Positions 7,607 to 14,552 of a DNA stretch of 15,584 nucleotides are shown in pieces; position 1 is the first letter of the stretch; the number at the start of each line of letters is the position of its first letter. The DNA is from a bacterium (lineage in GTDB: Bacteria; JAMCPX01): NCBI GenBank assembly GCA_021789095.1, contig JAJYJX010000041.1:1-15584 (forward strand), given 5' to 3'. Below the pieces are notes generated by a model that was given only the letters and a program-made list of their open reading frames with translations, was not told where the DNA came from and ran no database searches. A program made the position numbers and the translations under genes.

Positions 7607-8296
7607 TTGCTCTATAAGCCACCTGTATAGGGACAGCATTCCCTGATCCATTCTTTCCGGATGCCACTGTACGCCCAGCACATTTGGGAAATCTTTCAGT
7701 TCTATTGCCTCTGCAATCCCGTCTTCCGATCTTGCACAAACGATCACGCCCTTGCCCGGCTCTTTTACAGCCTGATGGTGGCTTGTATTTATGGTTGTTT
7801 TGTCCTGTTTTATAATGCCCTTCAGTAGTGTATTCGATTCTAAAATAATCCCATGGCTGCCTTTTGAATGATCAATCTGATAGCCGGGGCTTGTATGCAC
7901 CTGGGTTTTTATATCCTGGTACAGTGAACCTCCTGCTATAACATTCATGAGCTGCATGCCTCCGCACACACCCAGCACAGGTATGCCCCTTTTTAATGAT
8001 TCTATATAAACCGCTGATTCGAAAGCTGTCCGTTCCGGCATTGTCTTAAGCTGCATAACAGGCTGTTCGCCGTACATTGCAGGGGGAATGTCAAAGTCCC
8101 CGCCCGTGATAACCAGACCGTCCAGCCTGTCTGCAAGGAATTTTATGCCGGCCGTATGTGTCAGCAGGACGGGTATGCCTTTACATTGATCTACTGCGTC
8201 TGCATAAGCACGATAAACAAAATATGCGCTTCTACCGTTGATTTCACCGGAATCCGCAGTTATGCCTATAAAGGGCATTCGCTGTTCATTTTTCAT
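7574..8296 (-). CDS. Gamma-glutamyl-gamma-aminobutyrate hydrolase-like peptidase C26 (class I GATase fold)
   Basis: This 240-residue protein of the PuuD/C26 family hydrolyses gamma-glutamyl amide bonds. The best-known member cleaves gamma-glutamyl-GABA in putrescine breakdown. It begins MPFIGITADSGE (from residue 7) as these proteins do. It has the oxyanion segment LVITGGDFDIPP (61-72), the nucleophile C111 in GVCGGMQLMNV, a conserved SHHQAVK (172-178), and the catalytic H212 and E214 in GVQWHPE. Length and motif order are complete, so it should be active. No other putrescine-pathway genes are in the window, and the real substrate could be another gamma-glutamyl compound. The ATG at 8296 has only a distant AAAAAGG. 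Met7 is an alternative start. The gene is divergent from the membrane protein at 8366 and overlaps the HEAT gene end. Confidence 0.9.
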   Translation of the reverse strand: MKNEQRMPFIGITADSGEINGRSAYFVYRAYADAVDQCKGIPVLLTHTAGIKFLADRLDGLVITGGDFDIPPAMYGEQPVMQLKTMPERTAFESAVYIESLKRGIPVLGVCGGMQLMNVIAGGSLYQDIKTQVHTSPGYQIDHSKGSHGIILESNTLLKGIIKQDKTTINTSHHQAVKEPGKGVIVCARSEDGIAEAIELKDFPNVLGVQWHPERMDQGMLSLYRWLIEQSLRRWDNLGH

Positions 8297-8302
8297 AATG
8301 GA

Positions 8303-8332
8303 TTTATAAACCTTTTTGCCAGGCTATTGCAA
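8303..8332 (-). promoter_or_regulatory. Possible sigma-70-type promoter for the C26 hydrolase
   Basis: On the minus strand TTGCAA (8332-8327) and TATAAA (8308-8303) are 18 bases apart in the 69-base divergent gap. Transcription would start almost at the ATG at 8296, giving a leaderless or very short leader, or favouring the second in-frame Met. The match is modest and is offered only as a candidate. Confidence 0.28.
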
Positions 8333-8365
8333 ATTATTTTATCTGTATTAGCTTATATTAGTTTT

Positions 8366-9214
8366 ATGAATCCAATTATAGCAGTTACATACTCATTTCT
8401 GTTCGGGCTGCTGCACGGCATACTGCCCGACGAACATACATGGCCCATAACATTCAGCTATGCTATCGGCGGGGGGAGCGGCAAAGAGGGTATGAAAGCA
8501 GGGCTGTACTTTTCACTTGCATTCACATTCCAGCGCGCAATGATTTCGGAACTCTCTTATCTTGCACTTGCACCTTTCGTGTTCAGCATCAACAGATATA
8601 TATACCTTATTGTTGGTGGTGTAATGTTTATTGCAGGCGTGATAGTGCTTAAAAGAAATATCTATCCCCACCTTCATATACTGGGACATCATCACATGGA
8701 TTCCAAGAACATGGAAAAAAGTTATAAGATATTAAGTACCGAATGCGATGGATGCGATCCGCAGACCAGTGCACCCCCTGTTCAATGGACGCTCATCCAT
8801 GGATTCATAGCCGGTTTCGGGTTTGGCGGGTTCGCATTGTTTGTAAATACTGTTGCTGCTCCGATAATGCCGGACGCATGGTTTGGATTCCTGCCCGGAC
8901 TTGTATTCGGTCTTGGAACGATGCTTATGCTGGTCATCATAGGGGCATTGTTCGGCATGTCCCTTAAATGGTTCGGTTCTCTTACAGAGAATGATATTAA
9001 AAAAATCGGCAGCGAGACGGGCGGGCGGACTTTATTTTTCGGGGGTTTGCTGTTCATAATAGCGGGATTCCTGACTATGATGGGTATTGATATCAGGCTG
9101 CCGTTTATTTCAGACTACACGCTCATTTCATTTTTTATGATAGGCGTAGCTATCCCCGCATTTGTATACTCATACAGGCAGGTTATTAAAACAAAGAGAC
9201 AAAAGCAGCAGTAA
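8366..9214 (+). CDS. Polytopic membrane transporter, NicO/TauE-SafE-like, with H-x4-D-E-H motif
   Basis: The product has 282 residues from the ATG at 8366. Starts further upstream in this frame would overlap the divergent hydrolase and add a non-membrane leader. About seven hydrophobic segments are visible. Helix 1 ends in FGLLHGILPDEHTWPITF (residues 13-30), where H17 and D22-E23-H24 resemble the H-x4-D-H metal site of nickel/cobalt permeases. The second half has LIHGFIAGFGFGGFA (143-157), which resembles the HG-AGFG motif shared by NicO and sulfite-exporter (TauE/SafE) proteins. It suggests a two-fold pseudo-repeat. The loop between the halves is rich in metal ligands: HLHILGHHH (102-110) and CDGCD (127-131). 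Possible roles are export or uptake of a transition metal, or an anion exporter. The family call is moderate. It ends six bases from the convergent LarA-like gene. Confidence 0.65.
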   Translation: MNPIIAVTYSFLFGLLHGILPDEHTWPITFSYAIGGGSGKEGMKAGLYFSLAFTFQRAMISELSYLALAPFVFSINRYIYLIVGGVMFIAGVIVLKRNIYPHLHILGHHHMDSKNMEKSYKILSTECDGCDPQTSAPPVQWTLIHGFIAGFGFGGFALFVNTVAAPIMPDAWFGFLPGLVFGLGTMLMLVIIGALFGMSLKWFGSLTENDIKKIGSETGGRTLFFGGLLFIIAGFLTMMGIDIRLPFISDYTLISFFMIGVAIPAFVYSYRQVIKTKRQKQQ

Positions 9215-9220
9215 GTGTGG

Positions 9221-10606
9221 CTATTGTCTGTTAAATGCAGCAGGGTTCTGAATAAATGCAATGCTTGCGTCTTTCCCGTGTGTCTTCTGTGCCGATGCTA
9301 TTGCTTCTTCCACAGTCTTCTTATATTCGAAACCAAGATGTTCAACAAGTGCCGGGTTCTCCGCACCTGCCACGAATATCCTGCCTGCATGGTTCAGTCT
9401 TTTCAAAGGCTGTGTTGCAAGCAGGCCGTGCACAGGATGGAAACCAAAATTGTGGCGGTATGCATCTATATATTCCTTCCTGCTGATAAATTCATTCCCG
9501 TATTTGTCCATGATTTTGTAGGGGTTCTTCAGATCCGCCAGCACCCTGTACCAGACTTCTTTGTAGGACGGATGATGTACTTCATCCCATTGATCTTTGC
9601 ACGGTGTTGCCATGATTACACTGCACCCGGACCTGCCGACGGCCTGGATCATGCCGCCGAGATAGCCGAGGCCTGTTGAGACGAGCGTAAGCAGGGGATT
9701 CATTAATGAGAATACGGCATAAGGGCTCCAGTCCGGTATGCCGTAACACACGATATCGGCTTTCTTTTCCAGTAATTCGTGCCGTGGTTTTTGCCTGCCT
9801 TTCAGCACCTCGAGTACCGCAGCGCGTGTGGCATCTACACTGCCTGCCCAGATGCGGGCGGCCTGCACAGGGTTGGCAAGCAGTGTCTCTACCTTAAAAA
9901 ATTTATTCCTCCCGAGTTTGTCTGTAACGACCTTCCCCATTTTATCCAGGATCTCGTGCAGCCTGTTATGACCGAGTGACATGCTCATAACATCAGGCGT
10001 GTGGTGCCATTTTATGGAGCGCCATGTCGAAAGACCCACGCATAGGGATTTCCATCCGCCGTTGAAGCCCGTGGAGTATGCGTTCAGGTAGATCGTGAGA
10101 TCGCTATCTGTTGCAAGCCTGTTCAGCTCCACATCATAGCCTTCTTTCGTTTTGCCGATGCAGGATATGTTGTCTTTATCCTCCGCATCATGACACAACA
10201 ATCGATCTGAAAAAGTCTTTGTGATTGGTTCACCGATTATCTTTTCCAGCTCTTTGTGCGTGAACTGCCGGTGCAGTGCGTTTGCGCACAGAAGGGTTAT
10301 GTCCTTGTCCCGTACACCCGCATGATGCAGCTCTTCTATAATGACCGGCAGGGCGGTTTCCCACACAGGGGCAAGCGACGGAACAGTGGGATCATCGAAT
10401 GCGATGGTTACTCTTTGTCCCGGGCGCACCAGTTCGCGCAAGGGTTTTGTGTCAAGGGGATGAAGCAGTGTGTCCTGTACCGCCTGAGCAAGATCGGATA
10501 CCGGCTTAAGCGGCAGGCTCACGTTCACGCTCGGCGGCAGCAGCGTGGTATGGTCAGGCAGATCGACCGTTATCCAGTCGCTTCCGAAGATCATTTCCTT
10601 TTGCAT
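9221..10606 (-). CDS. LarA-like (DUF2088) protein, probable nickel-pincer-dependent 2-hydroxyacid racemase/epimerase homologue
   Basis: This 461-residue protein matches the LarA fold in length and motif order. LarA racemises lactate with a covalently held nickel-pincer nucleotide. Numbering from the ATG at 10606, D72 lies in AFDDPTVPS (LarA D72-I-T-R-P), H112 in NALHRQFT (LarA H108), the cofactor-tethering Lys is K186 in GFNGGWKSL (LarA K184), and H202 in IKWHHTPD matches the Ni ligand H200. Two active-site residues differ: R75 is V75 here and the second catalytic base H174 is A176. I therefore infer a different substrate or chemistry from lactate racemisation. The start is fixed by a perfect TAAGGAGG six bases upstream; a TTG two codons earlier abuts that site and is unlikely. 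No larB, larC or larE cofactor genes are in the window. It faces the MmgE/ComA-like operon across a decayed vapBC. Confidence 0.85.
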   Translation of the reverse strand: MQKEMIFGSDWITVDLPDHTTLLPPSVNVSLPLKPVSDLAQAVQDTLLHPLDTKPLRELVRPGQRVTIAFDDPTVPSLAPVWETALPVIIEELHHAGVRDKDITLLCANALHRQFTHKELEKIIGEPITKTFSDRLLCHDAEDKDNISCIGKTKEGYDVELNRLATDSDLTIYLNAYSTGFNGGWKSLCVGLSTWRSIKWHHTPDVMSMSLGHNRLHEILDKMGKVVTDKLGRNKFFKVETLLANPVQAARIWAGSVDATRAAVLEVLKGRQKPRHELLEKKADIVCYGIPDWSPYAVFSLMNPLLTLVSTGLGYLGGMIQAVGRSGCSVIMATPCKDQWDEVHHPSYKEVWYRVLADLKNPYKIMDKYGNEFISRKEYIDAYRHNFGFHPVHGLLATQPLKRLNHAGRIFVAGAENPALVEHLGFEYKKTVEEAIASAQKTHGKDASIAFIQNPAAFNRQ

Positions 10607-10612
10607 TCTCAA

Positions 10613-10620
10613 CCTCCTTA
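10613..10620 (-). promoter_or_regulatory. Near-perfect ribosome binding site of the LarA-like gene
   Basis: On the minus strand TAAGGAGG is followed by TTGAGA and then the ATG at 10606. This is ideal spacing and fixes the start. It suggests strong translation of the LarA-like protein. Confidence 0.85.
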
Positions 10621-10639
10621 TGCCGTATCAGTAAACCCC

Positions 10640-10823
10640 GTGAGAAAGGACATGGCTTTAGACCGCGCTCTTCTTATACAAATATCATTTACCATGATAG
10701 TTTTCAACAGAAGCCACCACCTTCGGACTTGAAGCATTGATCGCAAGGAAAAACAGCAAAAGACTGGCAAAGTTAGGCGGGACCGAAAAAAAACTAATAC
10801 TGGTTCCGCGCAGAAGGTCATAG
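10640..10823 (+). pseudogene. Decayed vapB-type antitoxin gene (frameshifted)
   Basis: Two frames joined by a one-base shift reproduce a VapB antitoxin. From a GTG at 10640 the frame reads MRKDMALDRALLIQIS (initial GTG read as Met), like the start of VapB proteins. From about 10701 the frame one base over reads STEATTFGLEALIARKNS, then KRLAKLGGTEKK and ends VPRRRS before TAG at 10821-10823. That is the usual VapB tail (GLxALIARxxxxRLAxLGG...PRRR). The total of 184 bases equals 61 codons plus one base, a normal vapB length with a net one-base indel between about 10688 and 10713. The stop directly abuts the vapC start, the standard vapBC arrangement. The product would not be made intact. Confidence 0.7.
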
Positions 10824-10958
10824 GTGGTTCTCGTTGATACCTCGGTGTGGGTCGAACACCTGCGGAACGGGAAAATCGGGCTTGACATGCTCCTTGAGAA
10901 CGGTGAAGTTGTCTGTCATTCCTTTATCATCGGTGAGCTTGCCTGCGGGAATCTTTAG
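10824..10958 (+). pseudogene. Truncated vapC toxin (PIN domain) remnant
   Basis: A GTG at 10824, six bases after GAAGG, opens a 44-codon frame ending in TAG at 10956-10958. It begins VVLVDTSVWVEHLRNG and ends CHSFIIGELACGNL, which is the N-terminal third of a VapC PIN-domain RNase. The first two catalytic acids (D5 and E38) are present. VapC toxins are about 130 residues long. The remaining acidic residues and about 85 residues are absent, and nothing recognisable continues downstream, so the toxin should be inactive. It lies between the LarA-like gene and the MmgE/PrpD operon. The start, ribosome binding site and junction with vapB are intact, so the decay is probably recent. Confidence 0.8.
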
Positions 10959-11028
10959 ATATTAATAGAATTGTACCTTGATACATCTTTGATCGAGTAA
11001 TACCTTATACCATAAGGAGTCGTTATTT

Positions 11029-12405
11029 ATGACGTATGCCGAGGAGCTTGCAGGCTTCGTTACAAGGGCATCATACAACGACCTTTCAGCATCTGCTGTC
11101 AATGCACTCAAGATAAGGATCCTCGATGCGCTCGGTTGTGCTATCGGGGCAATAGGCGGGGGACCGGTGGAGGCGATAGCCGGGCAGAACGAGGACTTCG
11201 GGGGCAGGGGCATATGTACAACGATCGGCGGCGGTGCAACATCGCCTGACAGGGCTGCCCTTTACAACAGTGCGCTTGTCCGTTACCTGGACTTCAATGA
11301 CAGCTATCTTGCAAAGGGTGAGACCTGCCATCCGAGCGACAACCTCGGTGCAGTGCTTGCAGGATCAGAGTACTCGGGTGCTGACGGCAGGACACTGCTG
11401 ACATCCCTTGCAATAGCCTATCAGGTACAGTGCAGGCTGAGCGATGTCGCACCCGTACGGGCCAAAGGGTTCGATCACACGACCCAGGGCTCATACGCTT
11501 TGGCTTCGGGTGTTTCAAAGGCACTCGGGCTTGATCAGAAGAAAACAGCCAACGCAATAGCCATAACCGGGACCGCATTCAATGCACTCAGGGTTACGCG
11601 TACCGGGATATTGTCCAACTGGAAGGGCCTTGCTTACCCCAACGCGGCTTTTTGTGCAACGCACTCCGCTTTCCTTGCAATGAGGGGAATAACAGGACCG
11701 ATCGAAGTTTTTGAAGGCAACAAGGGATTCATGGATGCTATTGCCGGGAAATTCGAGCTCGACTGGTCAAAGGAAAACCTGGAGCGCGTGACAAGGACAA
11801 TCGTGAAGCGCTACAATGCAGAGATCCACTCACAATCGGCCATTGAGGGAATCCTGGAACTGAAGCGTGAACATGGCTTTAGTCCTGATGATGTAAAAGC
11901 AATTGAGATCGAAATATTCGATGTTGCGTATAACATCATAGGCGGTGGAGAGGAAGGCGACAAACATATCGTTGAGAAAAAAGAGCAGGCCGACCACAGC
12001 ATACCTTACCTTGTTTCAGCCGCAATACTGGACAACGAAGTAATGCCCGGGCAGTACCTGCCTGAACGCATAAAACGCAGCGACATCCAGACGCTTTTAA
12101 GAAGGGTCAGCGTAAAGCCGTCTAAAAAATACAGCAGGCGTTTTCCCGGAGAGATGCCGTGCATGATAAGAGTCGAGCTCGAACAGGGCAGCGTATTGAC
12201 GAAGGAAAAAACGGACTACGAGGGCTTTCACACGAAGCCCATGAAGTGGGAAACTGTTTCAGAGAAGTTCAGGAAGCTTTCGCACGGCCGCACAGAACCA
12301 TCGCTCCAAAATGATATAATTGATTCGGTGGACAGGCTTGAATCCATAAAGGTCAAAGACCTCATGGATCTGCTCTCAAAGGTAAGACAGAAAGGAGGAA
12401 TATAA
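11029..12405 (+). CDS. MmgE/PrpD family protein (2-methylcitrate dehydratase-like)
   Basis: This 458-residue protein has the full length of the MmgE/PrpD family, whose members dehydrate 2-methylcitrate, decarboxylate cis-aconitate, or epimerise iminodisuccinate. Family landmarks are in order: RYLDFNDSYLAKGETCHPSD (residues 85-104) with conserved D91, H101, S103 and D104; GFDHTTQGSYALASG (147-161) with H150; NWKGLAYPNAAFCA (197-210) with K199; then KEQADHSIPYLVSAAILD, and late FPGEMPC. The ATG follows AAGGAG with nine bases of spacing. The stop is one base before the ATG of the ComA-like gene, whose ribosome binding site lies inside this gene's last codons, so the two are translationally coupled. 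No prpB, prpC or acnD genes are nearby, so a methylcitrate cycle is not supported here. The substrate is unknown, probably a hydroxy-di/tricarboxylate. Confidence 0.9.
   Translation: MTYAEELAGFVTRASYNDLSASAVNALKIRILDALGCAIGAIGGGPVEAIAGQNEDFGGRGICTTIGGGATSPDRAALYNSALVRYLDFNDSYLAKGETCHPSDNLGAVLAGSEYSGADGRTLLTSLAIAYQVQCRLSDVAPVRAKGFDHTTQGSYALASGVSKALGLDQKKTANAIAITGTAFNALRVTRTGILSNWKGLAYPNAAFCATHSAFLAMRGITGPIEVFEGNKGFMDAIAGKFELDWSKENLERVTRTIVKRYNAEIHSQSAIEGILELKREHGFSPDDVKAIEIEIFDVAYNIIGGGEEGDKHIVEKKEQADHSIPYLVSAAILDNEVMPGQYLPERIKRSDIQTLLRRVSVKPSKKYSRRFPGEMPCMIRVELEQGSVLTKEKTDYEGFHTKPMKWETVSEKFRKLSHGRTEPSLQNDIIDSVDRLESIKVKDLMDLLSKVRQKGGI
12391..12398 (+). promoter_or_regulatory. Ribosome binding site of the ComA-like gene, inside the MmgE/PrpD gene
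   Basis: AAAGGAGG is embedded in the final codons of the upstream gene, eight bases before the ATG at 12407. This supports tight translational coupling of the two proteins. Confidence 0.8.
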
Positions 12406-12406
12406 A

Positions 12407-13243
12407 ATGTCAAACACAGGAGAAAATGAAAGAGGGTTTAAGTTCCTCAGGATGAACGATCTACCGAAGAAGCCGCGTAAAACAGGCGTGACGGAAATCA
12501 GAGGTCCATACTATACGCCTATGGGTAAGCGCTACCTTGAGGACATCCTTGAAACAATGGGAGAATACGTTGATATCCTCAAGTTCGCGGGCGGCTCTTT
12601 CAGTCTTATGCCAAAGAAGGCGGTGAGGGAACTCATAGAGCTGTGCCACAAGCATGATGTCAAGGTCGATACAGGCGGGTTCATGGAATACGTCGTAACG
12701 CAGGGACGCGACGCGGTATCTGCATACATCAAGGAGTGCAAGGACCTCGGGTTTGATATAATCGAGGTTTCGAGCGGGTTTATAACAATCCCAACGGACG
12801 ACTGGCTCAGGCTCATAGAAAAGGTCAAAAAGGCTGGGCTAAAGGTAAAACCGGAGATCGGAATACAGTTCGGTGCAGGCGGAGCTACATCCCCGGAAGA
12901 GCTGGAAGCAGAGGGCACCCGGGACCCGGAACACGCAATAGAGCAGGCGAAGAAGTTTCTGGACGCAGGCGCATATATGATCATGATAGAGTCAGAGGGC
13001 ATAACAGAGAACGTGAAGACATGGAGGACCGACGTTCCGCCGAAGTTCGTGAATGCACTGGAAGTAGAGAACGTGATGTTCGAGGCCGCTGATCCTGAGG
13101 TCTTTGCGTGGTACATCAAGAACTACGGAGCAGAGGTGAACGTTTTCGTAGACCACAGCCAGATTGTCCAGCTCCAGTGCCTCAGGTCCGGGATCTGGGG
13201 AACAAAGAGCCTGTGGGGAAAAGTCATAACGTACAAAGGCTGA
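12407..13243 (+). CDS. ComA/phosphosulfolactate synthase family TIM-barrel protein, HSA32-like
   Basis: The 278-residue protein is related to phosphosulfolactate synthase (ComA), which joins sulfite to phosphoenolpyruvate on the way to coenzyme M, and to the plant heat-stress protein HSA32. Family features seen: VDILKFAGGSFSLMP (residues 55-69, K59), VDTGGFMEYV (87-96), LGFDIIEVSSGFITIP (114-129), KPEIGIQF (148-155, E150), IMIESEGITENV (192-203, E195), VMFEAADPEVFAWYIKNYG (223-241, E226), and VNVFVDHSQIVQLQCLR (244-260). The canonical ComA KFGWGT is KFAGGS here, and the GRESG stretch is replaced. The segments after residue 190 are closer to what I recall of HSA32. No comB or comC is present. 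I infer an enzyme acting with the MmgE/PrpD protein; sulfite addition is possible but not shown. Confidence 0.82.
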   Translation: MSNTGENERGFKFLRMNDLPKKPRKTGVTEIRGPYYTPMGKRYLEDILETMGEYVDILKFAGGSFSLMPKKAVRELIELCHKHDVKVDTGGFMEYVVTQGRDAVSAYIKECKDLGFDIIEVSSGFITIPTDDWLRLIEKVKKAGLKVKPEIGIQFGAGGATSPEELEAEGTRDPEHAIEQAKKFLDAGAYMIMIESEGITENVKTWRTDVPPKFVNALEVENVMFEAADPEVFAWYIKNYGAEVNVFVDHSQIVQLQCLRSGIWGTKSLWGKVITYKG

Positions 13244-13268
13244 ACTGCCTTCGCCAAAAGCGGCAGCT
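13244..13268 (+). terminator. Weak hairpin after the ComA-like gene
   Basis: AACTGCC and GGCAGCTT flank a 10-12 base centre directly after the stop, making an imperfect stem without a following T-run. It could be an end-of-operon structure, but it is not a convincing intrinsic terminator. The palindromic repeat just downstream may do that job. Confidence 0.25.
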
Positions 13269-13289
13269 TCTGACAAACAAATGCATTAT

Positions 13290-13355
13290 GTCATTCCGCA
13301 CTTGATGCGGAATCCAGTCTTTTTTACTCTGGATTCCTGCTTTCGCAGGAATGAC
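13290..13355. repeat. Palindromic MITE-like repeat, 'gtcattcc...ggaatgac', copy 1
   Basis: The 66-base element begins GTCATTCC and ends GGAATGAC (perfect 8-base terminal inverted repeats). An inner perfect 9-base pair, GGAATCCAG and CTGGATTCC, flanks a T-rich centre. Each arm can also fold alone: ATTCCGCA-CTTGA-TGCGGAAT on the left and ATTCCTGC-TTTC-GCAGGAAT on the right, each with 8-bp stems. It is non-coding. A second, more diverged copy lies at 14553-14636, on the other side of the GT4 gene. Confidence 0.85.
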
Positions 13356-13428
13356 AAACCAATAGCTCACTCCACAAACTTCCATATTCACTTGTAAAAG
13401 GTTCGCGGTCTGTGGTTAATAAGGTGAT

Positions 13429-14544
13429 ATGAAGATCGCATTCATGGGCATAAGGGGCATACCCGCAAGTTACAGCGGTTTTGAAACATTCGTTGAAGGC
13501 ATATCAACAAGGCTTGTAGAGAAAGGACACGATGTCACGGTTTACAACCGCTCAACGCATGTAAAGTATAAAGGTGATTCTTACAAAGGCGTAAAGCTCG
13601 TAAGCCTGCCGACAATACCTACAAAACATCTTGATACAATAACGCATACTTTTCTCTCTGTGATGCACGGTATATTCAAAAGATACGACATTGTTTATAT
13701 ATGCGGTGTCGGAAACAGCCTGCCGTCATGCATGCTCAGGATTGCCGGAACAAAAGTGGTGTTGAATGTCGACGGAGCGGACTGGGAAAGAAAGAAATGG
13801 GGATGGTTTGCACGATGGTTTTTACGGGCAAGCGAAAGAATGGCAACTGTTTTTCCGGACGTTGTTATAGCGGATTCCATGGCTGTAAAACATTATTACA
13901 TGGATCATTACAACAGGGAGAGCCTGTTCATTCCTTACGGCACAGAGCTCGATCAGCGCACTGCAGGTGATAAAAAGGCACTAAAAAAATACGAACTTGA
14001 GCCGGATGATTACATACTCTACGTTGGAAGGCTTGTGCCTGAAAACAATGCCCATCAATTGATAAAGGCTTATAAAAGGGTCACGACAAATAAAAAACTT
14101 GTAATCGTAGGTGATGCACCTTATGCAGATGCATACAAGGCAGAACTAAAAACACTGTCCGGCAACGATGAAAAAATTGTGTTTACGGGGTATGTATTTG
14201 GAGAGGACTATAAATGCCTTATGAGGAACACATACATCTATGTGCTTGCATCAGAAGTCGGCGGTACACATCCGGTACTTATCGAAGCGCTTGCAGCAGG
14301 CAATGCAGTGATCGTGAATAATATACCTGCCAGTGTTGAGGTCGTAGCAGATGCAGGCATAGCGTATGACGGTACAATAGGCGAACCGGAGCTTTCAAAA
14401 AAACTTTCCCTATTGCTGAACGATAAAGGACTGCACGCATCGCTGAAGGAAAAAGCCCAGGGCCGTATCAGGGCTGCTTACCTGTGGGACAAGGTCACGG
14501 ACGATTACATAAAGCTGTTCGAATCCCTTACTCATCCTGCATAA
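13429..14544 (+). CDS. GT4 glycosyltransferase with DUF1972 N-terminal domain
   Basis: This 371-residue retaining glycosyltransferase has a GT-B fold. It begins KIAFMGIRGIPASYSGFET (residues 2-20), the DUF1972 hallmark of rhamnosyl- and related transferases in exopolysaccharide and O-antigen synthesis. The donor domain starts near YILYVGRLVPENN (195-207) with the GR motif (200-201), followed by KLVIVGDAPY (223-232). SEVGGTHPVLIEALAAG (275-291) is the nucleotide-sugar site. The second Glu of the EX7E motif is E286, while the first is a Gly (278), as is usual in this subfamily where the block reads VGGTNPSLLEA. AAGGTG stands just before the ATG. The gene sits alone between two copies of one palindromic repeat, far from the GT2 genes at the other end of the window. 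Donor and acceptor sugars are unknown. Confidence 0.92.
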   Translation: MKIAFMGIRGIPASYSGFETFVEGISTRLVEKGHDVTVYNRSTHVKYKGDSYKGVKLVSLPTIPTKHLDTITHTFLSVMHGIFKRYDIVYICGVGNSLPSCMLRIAGTKVVLNVDGADWERKKWGWFARWFLRASERMATVFPDVVIADSMAVKHYYMDHYNRESLFIPYGTELDQRTAGDKKALKKYELEPDDYILYVGRLVPENNAHQLIKAYKRVTTNKKLVIVGDAPYADAYKAELKTLSGNDEKIVFTGYVFGEDYKCLMRNTYIYVLASEVGGTHPVLIEALAAGNAVIVNNIPASVEVVADAGIAYDGTIGEPELSKKLSLLLNDKGLHASLKEKAQGRIRAAYLWDKVTDDYIKLFESLTHPA

Positions 14545-14552
14545 GCAGCTGC

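Noticed and set aside
10978-11006. TTGATA, 17 bases, TACCTT as a promoter for the MmgE/PrpD operon
   Set aside because: The -10 match is poor, and transcription would begin inside the ribosome binding site at 11013-11019.
12532-13119. Minus-strand frame (195 codons) opposite the ComA-like gene
   Set aside because: It is a Ser/Pro/Thr-rich shadow of a strongly supported gene, without a ribosome binding site.
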